Assembly: GCF_024436375.1 (NCBI RefSeq)
Contig: NZ_JAFMZM010000008.1
Span: 124,001 to 188,000, forward strand
Reading direction: 5' to 3'
Length of the DNA: 64,000 nt
DNA from: Nocardioides astragali
GTDB lineage: Bacteria > Actinomycetota > Actinomycetes > Propionibacteriales > Nocardioidaceae
Shown: positions 34,179-40,759 of the stretch, in pieces
How the letters are laid out: every line of letters starts with the position of its first letter
Numbering within the stretch: position 1 is the stretch's first letter
The notes under the pieces: model-generated
Databases searched by the model: none
What the model saw: the letters and a program-made list of their open reading frames with translations, nothing else
What the model was told of the DNA's origin: nothing
Position numbers and translations under genes: made by a program

Positions 34179-35228
34179 TTGAGCGAGACCACGTCGTCGG
34201 GCGAGGTGCGCGGGCCGGTCGCGACACTGCGCAGGATCGCCTTCCTGATGGAGCGCCAGCGCGAGGAGACCCGCCGTATCGAGGCGTTCCGCAACGCGGC
34301 GCGCACGATCCTGCCGCTGCCCGAGGACGAGGTACGCCAGCGCGCCGAGGCAGGCACGCTCACCCAGCTCAGTGGCATCGGGCCCAGCACCGCGGCCGTG
34401 ATCACCGACGCCTGCCGTGGCGTCGTGCCGGAGCGCCTCCTCGCGCTCGAGAGGACCGCGGGGCCGCTCGCCGACGGTGGCGCCGACCTCCGGGAGCGGT
34501 TGCGCGGCGACCTGCACTCCCACTCCGACTGGTCCGACGGCGGCTCACCGCTGGAGGAGATGGCGATGACTGCCATGGAGCTGGGCCACGACTACCTGGT
34601 GCTCACCGACCACAGTCCGCGACTCACGGTGGCCCACGGCCTGAGTGCCGCCCGATTGGCCCGTCAGCTGGAGGTCGTCGATGCGGTCAACGAGCACGTC
34701 GGTGACACCTTCACCCTGCTCAAGGGCATCGAGGTCGACATCCTCGACGACGGGTCGCTGGACCAGACCCCCGAGATGCTGGCGCAGCTCGACGTCCGCG
34801 TCGCCTCGGTCCACTCCAAGCTGAAGATGGACGCCGCCCCCATGACACGCCGGATGATCGGCGCGGTCCGCAACCCGTACACCAACGTGCTGGGCCACTG
34901 CACCGGCCGACTGGTCAGGGGCAACCGCGGCACCCGACCGCCGAGCCAGTTCGACGCCAGGGCCGTGTTCTCGGCGTGCGTCGAGGAGGGCGTGGCCGTC
35001 GAGATCAACTCGCGACCCGAGCGACGCGACCCCCCGACACCGCTGCTGGAGCTGGCCCGCGACCTCGGCTGCCTGTTCTCCATCGACTCCGACGCCCACG
35101 CCCCCGGCCAGCTCGACATGCTCGACTACGGCTGCACGCGGGCGGCCGAGGCCGGCATCGACCCCGACCGGATCGTCAACACGTGGGAACGCGACCGGCT
35201 GCTGGAGTGGGCGGCGGCGCGGCTCTGA
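34179..35228 (+). CDS. PHP-domain metal-dependent phosphoesterase with N-terminal HhH domain
   Basis: A 349-residue protein. Residues 1-95 form a helix-hairpin-helix region like the start of DNA polymerase X (RRIEAFRNAARTI, LSGIGPSTAAVI). Residues from about 108 are a PHP domain with metal ligands in DLHSHSDWSDG, LTDHSPR, GIEVDIL, SVHSKL, GHCTGR and DSDAHA. This is the PolX tail layout without the polymerase palm. A role in DNA end or nucleotide phosphate processing is inferred. The TTG start has GGAGGAGGAG at 34168-34175 directly upstream. Confidence 0.85.
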   Translation: MSETTSSGEVRGPVATLRRIAFLMERQREETRRIEAFRNAARTILPLPEDEVRQRAEAGTLTQLSGIGPSTAAVITDACRGVVPERLLALERTAGPLADGGADLRERLRGDLHSHSDWSDGGSPLEEMAMTAMELGHDYLVLTDHSPRLTVAHGLSAARLARQLEVVDAVNEHVGDTFTLLKGIEVDILDDGSLDQTPEMLAQLDVRVASVHSKLKMDAAPMTRRMIGAVRNPYTNVLGHCTGRLVRGNRGTRPPSQFDARAVFSACVEEGVAVEINSRPERRDPPTPLLELARDLGCLFSIDSDAHAPGQLDMLDYGCTRAAEAGIDPDRIVNTWERDRLLEWAAARL

Positions 35229-35266
35229 TCCGCGCGCGCCGCGAGGTGGGTGTGGGTGGTGGCGGC

Positions 35267-35272
35267 TAGGTT
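35267..35272 (+). promoter_or_regulatory. -10 box for leaderless SprT-like gene
   Basis: TAGGTT ends 6 nt before the ATG at 35279. Confidence 0.45.
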
Positions 35273-35278
35273 CGAGTC

Positions 35279-35851
35279 ATGAGCTCGTCGCCCCAGGCCC
35301 CGCCCGAGGTGGAGGTGCGTCGCTCGCGCAGACGCCGGCGCACGGTCTCGGCCTATCGCGACGGTGAGCGGATCGTGGTGCTCATCCCGGCGACGATGAG
35401 CAAGCGCGACGAGGCGACCTGGGTCGCCGACATGGTCGCGCGCATCGAGCGCCAGGAGCGTCGCAAGCTGCGCTCCGACGACGAGCTCGTCGCGCGCGCC
35501 ACCAAGCTCAACGACCTCTACCTCGGTGGCCTCGCCGTGCCGGCCTCGGTGCGCTGGGTGACCAACCAGAGCGCCCGTTGGGGCTCCTGCACCCCGGGCG
35601 ACCGCACGATCCGGCTCAGCGACCGGCTCCAGCAGATGCCTGGCTGGGTGGTCGACTACGTCCTGGTGCACGAGCTGGCACACCTGCTCGAGCCGGGCCA
35701 CACGGACGAGTTCTGGGCCTGGGTGGATCGCTACCCGAAGGCGGAGAAGGCGAAGGGCTACCTCGAGGGATACTCGACGGCCGCCCGCCTCGAGCCACCG
35801 CCCGGGATGGAGGCCGACCCCGAGGACCTCAGTGGTGGCCAGCTGACCTGA
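35279..35851 (+). CDS. YgjP/SprT-like zinc metallopeptidase (M48-type HELAH)
   Basis: A 190-residue protein of the YgjP-like (DUF45) metallopeptidase family. The zinc motif is VHELAHLLEPGH near residue 137, and NQSARWGSC near 97 is the family-specific segment. An acidic or helical third-ligand region DEFWAWVDRYP follows. The N-terminus is Arg-rich (RRSRRRRRTVSAYR). It has no signal peptide, so acts in the cytoplasm. The physiological target is unknown. Confidence 0.88.
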   Translation: MSSSPQAPPEVEVRRSRRRRRTVSAYRDGERIVVLIPATMSKRDEATWVADMVARIERQERRKLRSDDELVARATKLNDLYLGGLAVPASVRWVTNQSARWGSCTPGDRTIRLSDRLQQMPGWVVDYVLVHELAHLLEPGHTDEFWAWVDRYPKAEKAKGYLEGYSTAARLEPPPGMEADPEDLSGGQLT

Positions 35852-35944
35852 GGGCTCGGCGTCGCCGGGGTAGTGTCCTGTCCACCTTTTCTCGAGGTGT
35901 GTCCTTCGGGTCACGCCTTCTCGGTCGAGCATTGAGGAACCGGC

Positions 35945-36397
35945 ATGCCAGCACCACAGCCCGAACGGCGCCAGCTGCTCAAGGCAGGGGCACTCGTCTG
36001 GACCGCACCGGTCATCGCGGTCGCGAGCGCTGCGCCGGCGTACGCCACGTCCGCGAGCAACCTGTCGACCAGCACCGTCACGGTGAGGTCACCCCAGAAG
36101 CCGATCGCGGTCGACACCGTGATCAGGAACAGCGGGACCGGTCCCACGACGGCCCTGAAGGTCACGGTCACGGCCCCGAACGCCGTGTCGGCCACCCAAG
36201 TGGCGCCTGATGGTTGGACGGTTCAGGTCACCGGCCCGAGCACCGTGGTGTTCACTGCGGCCGACCAGCTGCCGGGCAACACCAACCTGGCAGCCAGCTT
36301 CGTCGTCGAGCGTGGGAACAACGGTGCCGGCACGGTCACCGTCGTGATCGACCCCGGTGGTGGCGGCCTCGCCACCACGCAGTCCTTCACGATCTGA
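35945..36397 (+). CDS. Tat-exported small beta-rich protein
   Basis: A 150-residue protein with a twin-arginine signal, RRQLLKAGALVWTAPVIAVA, and a likely cleavage after AYA near residue 36. The mature part is Thr/Val/Gly-rich and resembles one immunoglobulin-like DUF11-type domain (IRNSGTGPTTALKVTVTAPN). No Cys and no anchor are seen, so it would be secreted and folded before export. Function unknown. The leader of about 70 nt ends in TTGAGGAA upstream of the ATG. Confidence 0.7.
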   Translation: MPAPQPERRQLLKAGALVWTAPVIAVASAAPAYATSASNLSTSTVTVRSPQKPIAVDTVIRNSGTGPTTALKVTVTAPNAVSATQVAPDGWTVQVTGPSTVVFTAADQLPGNTNLAASFVVERGNNGAGTVTVVIDPGGGGLATTQSFTI

Positions 36398-36401
36398 CGC
36401 C

Positions 36402-36947
36402 TCAGCCCCGCAGCCGCTGCACGGCGTCCCGGATCAGCCGCTGCATGTCGGGGTAGATCTCCGGCAGCGCGTCGACCGGCCACCAGCGCACGTCGAGCGA
36501 CTCCTCGCTGACCCGGTGGCCGGCGTCGCGCTCCGCTGTGGCGAGGAAGCGGACGTCCAGGTGGTGCACCGTCGTCCCCGGGGAGCAGAACTCCACCGCG
36601 TGCTCGTCGAGGTTGAGCGGCACCGGGTCGAAGTCGAGCTCGGTCAGACCTGACTCCTCGTGCGCCTCCCGGAGCGCCACGCCGGCCACAGTGGTGTCGC
36701 CGGGCTCGCAGTGACCGCCGAAGGCGAACCATCCGTCCGCCTTGCGATGGTGGTTGAGCAGCACGGCATCGGCCGCCGGGGTGAGCACGATGGTTCCCGC
36801 GGTCAGGTGGTCGGGAAGGCACTCCCGGGTCATCCCGGTCGGGAAGGCGTCCAGGTGCGCCAGGAACCTCGTCCGCAGCTCGGCGTCGCGCGCGCTCGGC
36901 GGCGCCCACCCCGACAGCAGCGTCCGGGCGTCGTCCCGAAGGGTCAC
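36402..36947 (-). CDS. NUDIX hydrolase
   Basis: A 181-residue NUDIX domain protein. The box is GHCEPGDTTVAGVALREAHE then ESGL near residues 77-100, with the catalytic REAHEE intact. The N-terminal 45 residues are helical. Its ATG overlaps the stop of the DUF2342 gene (ATGA), so the two are coupled. The nucleotide substrate cannot be predicted. The gene ends 4 nt from the convergent Tat protein gene. Confidence 0.88.
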   Translation of the reverse strand: MTLRDDARTLLSGWAPPSARDAELRTRFLAHLDAFPTGMTRECLPDHLTAGTIVLTPAADAVLLNHHRKADGWFAFGGHCEPGDTTVAGVALREAHEESGLTELDFDPVPLNLDEHAVEFCSPGTTVHHLDVRFLATAERDAGHRVSEESLDVRWWPVDALPEIYPDMQRLIRDAVQRLRG

Positions 36948-38281
36948 TCGGAGGGCCGGCCGTCCGTGCCGTCGCCACCGTCGAGCAGGTCGCGCAGGCC
37001 GGCGTCGAACTCCTCGGCCGACATCTCGCCCGGCGCGGTCGAGTCCTCACGGAAGCCCAGCGGGTCGTCGAGATCGGCAGCGGTCGGCAGCAGGTGCGGC
37101 GACATCCACACGCCGTCGCGCGCCTCGGCGCCCTGCCGCGTTCGCAGGGAGCCCCACAGGGTCGAGGCATCGCGCAGCCGACGCGGCCGAAGCTCGAGGC
37201 CGACCAGGGTGGCGAAGGTCTGCTCGGCCGGCCCGCCGGCGGCACGGCGACGGCGTACGGTCTCCTGCAGCTTGGCGGCGGCCGGCATCCGGTCGGCGGT
37301 GGCCTGGCTCACGACCTCGTCCACCCAGCCCTCCACCAGCGCGAGCGTCACCTCGAGCTTCTCCAGCGCAGCCTTCTGCGCGGGCGACGGCTCGGGATCG
37401 AAGAGCCCTCCCGACAGCGCGTCCTGCATCGCGGCGGGGTTGGCCAGGTCGAGGTCGCGCATCTTCTCCTCCATGCCGGAGGTGTCGAAGTCCATGCCGG
37501 CGCCGTACTCGGCGACCGCGCTGATCAGGTGGTCGCGCAGCCACGGCACGCCCGCGAACAGCCGCTGGTGCGCGGCCTCGCGCAGGGCGAGGTAGAGCAG
37601 GACGTCGTCCGTGGTGACGTCCGGCAGCTCCTCGGCGAACGCCGCCACATTGGTCGGCAGCAGCGCGGCCTTGCCGATCGGCCCCAGGGGGAGCCCGATG
37701 TCGGAGGCGCTCAGCACGTCACCCGCGAGGGCACCCAGTCCGCTCCCGACCTGCGAGGCCACCATCGCCCCGCTGGCCTTGCCGAGCATCGCGATCAGCG
37801 GACCGGCGAGCTGGCGCATCTCCTCGGGCATCGCCTGCCCCAGGGCCTGGGTGGCCGAGCCCGCGATCGGCTCGACGAGCACCTTCCAGACGTCGATGGT
37901 CTCCACGATCCACTCCGCGCGCGACCATGCGGCAGTCGTCGTCACGCCGGAGGGGAACTCGGTGGTGGTGTCGAGCCAGTGGTCGGCCAGGCGTACGGCG
38001 TCCGCGACCGCGCCCGACTGGGCGGGACTGATCGCGGGGTCGGGCTCCTGCGCGGCGGCGCGGCGGGCCAGGTCCTGCACCGTGTCCCAGTTGACGGGCC
38101 CGTCGTGAGGCGCGAAGAGCGACTGCATCTGCGCCATCAGCGCATTGAGGTCGGGCATGCCGCCACCGGCGCCGAACCCGCCGATCTGGGAGAAGATCTG
38201 TTCGAAGGGCGTGCCCTTGAAGGGGTTGCTGTCGTCGGGGTCCTGACCTGACGAGCCGGGGCCTCCGGGGGTGTCACTCAT
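36944..38281 (-). CDS. DUF2342 family zinc-dependent metalloprotease-like protein
   Basis: A 445-residue cytoplasmic protein of the DUF2342 family, the counterpart of mycobacterial Rv3195, once called coenzyme F420 biosynthesis-associated. Seen: ALREAAHQRLFAGVPWLRDH near residue 239 (the supposed metal-binding helix), ATTAAWSRAEWIVETIDVWK-like tryptophan-rich segment near 115, and a low-complexity Gly/Pro N-terminus. The start at ATG 38281 is chosen; GTG at 38299 is also in frame and neither has a clear ribosome site. The neighbours fit the conserved mycobacterial order. Protease activity is an annotation habit rather than proven here. Confidence 0.82.
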   Translation of the reverse strand: MSDTPGGPGSSGQDPDDSNPFKGTPFEQIFSQIGGFGAGGGMPDLNALMAQMQSLFAPHDGPVNWDTVQDLARRAAAQEPDPAISPAQSGAVADAVRLADHWLDTTTEFPSGVTTTAAWSRAEWIVETIDVWKVLVEPIAGSATQALGQAMPEEMRQLAGPLIAMLGKASGAMVASQVGSGLGALAGDVLSASDIGLPLGPIGKAALLPTNVAAFAEELPDVTTDDVLLYLALREAAHQRLFAGVPWLRDHLISAVAEYGAGMDFDTSGMEEKMRDLDLANPAAMQDALSGGLFDPEPSPAQKAALEKLEVTLALVEGWVDEVVSQATADRMPAAAKLQETVRRRRAAGGPAEQTFATLVGLELRPRRLRDASTLWGSLRTRQGAEARDGVWMSPHLLPTAADLDDPLGFREDSTAPGEMSAEEFDAGLRDLLDGGDGTDGRPSE

Positions 38282-38363
38282 GCGAGCAACGTTACTCACC
38301 GTGCCCAGCCCGGCGCCTCCCGCGGACCCGACCTTTGACTCCGACCCCGACTCCGACCGCGCC

Positions 38364-38369
38364 TAGACT
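38364..38369 (+). promoter_or_regulatory. -10 box for leaderless moaE mRNA
   Basis: TAGACT ends 7 nt before the GTG at 38377. Confidence 0.45.
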
Positions 38370-38376
38370 CGGACTC

Positions 38377-38802
38377 GTGAGTGACCCCGTGCGCCTCGTC
38401 GCCATCCGTGACACCCCGCTCGACGTGACCGAGGTCGTTGATGCGCTGGGTGACGAGGGAGCGGGTGGGCTCACCCTGTTCATCGGCCAGGTGCGCGACC
38501 ACGACGGCGGCAAGGGCGTCGCGGCCCTCGACTACTCGGCCCACCCCACGGCGCTCGTCCGCCTCGAGGACGTGTGCCGGCGGGTGGCCGCGGAGCACGA
38601 CGTACGCGGGGTGGCTGCGGTGCACCGGGTCGGGCCGCTGCAGATCGGCGACCTCGCTGTCGTCGTCGCCACGACAGCGGCCCACCGGGGCGACGCGTTC
38701 GCCGCGTCGCGTGCCCTGATCGACACCCTCAAGGCCGAGGTGCCCATCTGGAAGCACCAGGTCTTCGACGACCAGAGCGAGGAGTGGGTCGGCACGCCGT
38801 AG
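38377..38802 (+). CDS. moaE: molybdopterin synthase catalytic subunit MoaE
   Basis: A 141-residue large subunit of molybdopterin synthase, which adds the dithiolene sulfurs to cyclic pyranopterin monophosphate. Seen: GLTLFIGQVRDHDGGKGVAA near residue 30, LDYSAHPTA near 51 and the catalytic Lys region EVPIWKHQVF near 121. MoaD is not next to it. It would supply the cofactor for molybdenum enzymes such as the one encoded near the window start, but it is not in that operon. Confidence 0.92.
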   Translation: MSDPVRLVAIRDTPLDVTEVVDALGDEGAGGLTLFIGQVRDHDGGKGVAALDYSAHPTALVRLEDVCRRVAAEHDVRGVAAVHRVGPLQIGDLAVVVATTAAHRGDAFAASRALIDTLKAEVPIWKHQVFDDQSEEWVGTP

Positions 38803-38832
38803 CACCTGCCGGTGCCGGGCGCCGTCCGCACC

Positions 38833-38838
38833 TAGGCT
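38833..38838 (+). promoter_or_regulatory. -10 box for leaderless small membrane protein gene
   Basis: TAGGCT ends 6 nt before the GTG at 38845. Confidence 0.45.
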
Positions 38839-38844
38839 CGGTGT

Positions 38845-39105
38845 GTGGAGATCCTGCTGTGGCTCGCGCCGGCCCTCGTCGTGACGGTCGTCGCGATGGT
38901 CTGGGTCTCGTGGGTCGGCCGCGACGGACACGGCGAGATCGACCGTGACGTCGCGGTGGAGCGCCTCGGCAAGGCGCTTGCGAAGGAGCTGCCCGCCGGC
39001 ACCCGTCGTACGACGTCCCCCGCGCGCGATCGCAGCACCGGCATCGCGGTGCGACCCAGCCACGGGTCTGCGTCCACGGGCGACGGCACCCGTCGCGCGT
39101 CGTAG
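38845..39105 (+). CDS. small single-pass membrane protein
   Basis: An 86-residue protein with one N-terminal transmembrane segment, ILLWLAPALVVTVVAMVWVS, at about residues 3-22. A short charged helix (DRDVAVERLGKALAKELP) and a disordered Arg/Ser/Thr-rich tail follow in the cytoplasm. It is a typical neighbour of the PDZ protease gene but has no known function. Confidence 0.7.
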   Translation: MEILLWLAPALVVTVVAMVWVSWVGRDGHGEIDRDVAVERLGKALAKELPAGTRRTTSPARDRSTGIAVRPSHGSASTGDGTRRAS

Positions 39106-39131
39106 TTGCGCGTGTTTGAGAGAGTTGCGCC

Positions 39132-40184
39132 ATGAGTCAGCGGACCAGGGCGGGGCTGCTCGCACTGTGCCTGCTGGCCGCGCTGTGGAGCACGGCCTTC
39201 TTCGTGCCGCTGCCCTACGTCATCTACACCCCCGGGCCCACCGTCGACATGCTCGCTGAGAACGACGGCGAGGAGACCGTGCAGGTCTCGGGCCACGAGG
39301 CCTACTACGACGACGGCGAGCTCCGGATGACGACCGTCTACGTCAGCCAGCCCGAGGAGGACGTCTCGCTGCCCGAGCTCATGGCGGCCTACTTCGACCC
39401 CGACGCCGCAGTCTGGCCGCGGTCGTCCGTCTACGCCCCCGACGAGACCGACGAGTCGAGTGACCGAGAGTCCGCGGTGGCGATGGCCTCCTCCCAGGAC
39501 ACCGCGATCGCGGCAGCGCTGTCCGAGCTCGGCGAGGAGATCGACCCGTTCGTCGAGGTCCTCGACGTCACGCCCGGACTGCCGGCGGAGGGCAAGCTCA
39601 AGGTGCGCGACGTCCTGCTCGAGGTGGGCGGCACGGAGATCACCGACGCCCAGGACGTCGTCGACGCGGTCGATGCCGTCGAGGCGGGTGATGCGATCCC
39701 GTTCGTCGTACGCCGGGGCACGAAGGAGCTGACCGTCGAGATCACTCCGCGTCAGGTCGACGGCGACCTGCGGGTCGGCATCACCCCGGGCATCGGCTTC
39801 GACTTCCCGTTCGAGGTCAGCGTGAACATCTCCGAGGGCATCGGTGGCCCCAGTGCCGGCCTGATGATGTCCTTGGCGATCTTCGACACCCTGACGCCCG
39901 GCTCGCTGACCGACGGTGCCGACATCGCCGGCACCGGCACGATCACTCCAGCTGGAGTGGTCGGGCCCATCGGCGGCATCCAGCAGAAGATCGCCGCCGC
40001 CCGCGACGCCGGCGCCGAGCTCTTCCTCGTCCCGGCCGACAACTGTGACGGCATCGGGGGAGTGGACCCGGGGGGCATGCGACTGGCCAGGGCCACGACG
40101 ATGCACCGTGCGGTCCAGACCCTTGCCGACTGGGCTGCCGACCACGACGCCGACCTTCCGACCTGCGAGGACATCGCCTCATGA
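39132..40184 (+). CDS. membrane-anchored PDZ/Lon-like (S16) protease, YlbL family
   Basis: A 350-residue protein with an N-terminal signal anchor (LLALCLLAALWSTAFFVPLP), a PDZ domain at about 130-210 and a Lon-type protease domain after it. The Ser-Lys pair is seen as GGPSAGLMMSLAI near residue 240 and GPIGGIQQKIAA near 278. The active site faces outside the membrane. This is the counterpart of mycobacterial Rv3194c and keeps its place before UPF0182. Its stop overlaps the PPA1309-type gene by 4 nt. Confidence 0.9.
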   Translation: MSQRTRAGLLALCLLAALWSTAFFVPLPYVIYTPGPTVDMLAENDGEETVQVSGHEAYYDDGELRMTTVYVSQPEEDVSLPELMAAYFDPDAAVWPRSSVYAPDETDESSDRESAVAMASSQDTAIAAALSELGEEIDPFVEVLDVTPGLPAEGKLKVRDVLLEVGGTEITDAQDVVDAVDAVEAGDAIPFVVRRGTKELTVEITPRQVDGDLRVGITPGIGFDFPFEVSVNISEGIGGPSAGLMMSLAIFDTLTPGSLTDGADIAGTGTITPAGVVGPIGGIQQKIAAARDAGAELFLVPADNCDGIGGVDPGGMRLARATTMHRAVQTLADWAADHDADLPTCEDIAS

Positions 40185-40759
40185 CGACCCAAGGCTCCGA
40201 CGAGCTTCTCGACCTCCCCGAGGACCCGGCGCTGGCCGCCGCAGTGCTGGAGATCGAGGCGCACGTCGCCCAGTCCGGCTGGGACCAGCCGGCCCGCCTG
40301 TACGCCCTGGTGGACACCGCCGAGCTGATCGCCCAGGAACCGGCCCTGGCCGCGGCGATGTCGATCGATGGCCCCGGCGAGGCCGGCTCCTTCACCTCGA
40401 TCGAGCAGGAGGGGCTCCCGCCGGGCCAAGCCCTCGAGGAGGCCCTCCACACCATCACGTGGCCGGGCAGCGTCGCCGGCTGCGCGGCCGTGATCGAACG
40501 GCTGGTGCTCCCGCCCGGCGTCGACGACGACATCCCCGACGACCCGACCGCCGCCGAGCTCTTCGCCCGCGAGCACCCTGACCGCCAGGAGGTCCGGATG
40601 GTGGCGGGCGTGACCCGCGCCGGGGCGTCGTACTGCGCACTCCGGCTGCGGGCCCACGACGACGAGCTCTCGGTCGTCAACGGCACCGAGCTCGTCCCCG
40701 GTCTCCTCGAACTCCTCCACGCGACGTTGCACGACACACCCGAGCAAGGGCCGGTATGA
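40181..40759 (+). CDS. PPA1309 family protein
   Basis: A 192-residue cytoplasmic protein of the PPA1309 family, which occurs between the YlbL-like protease and UPF0182 genes in Actinobacteria. Recognisable segments are AVLEIEAHVAQSGWDQPARL near residue 20 and ALHTITWPGSVAGCA near 87. It overlaps both neighbours by 4 nt, so the three proteins are probably made together. No motif suggests a reaction. Confidence 0.85.
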   Translation: MTTQGSDELLDLPEDPALAAAVLEIEAHVAQSGWDQPARLYALVDTAELIAQEPALAAAMSIDGPGEAGSFTSIEQEGLPPGQALEEALHTITWPGSVAGCAAVIERLVLPPGVDDDIPDDPTAAELFAREHPDRQEVRMVAGVTRAGASYCALRLRAHDDELSVVNGTELVPGLLELLHATLHDTPEQGPV

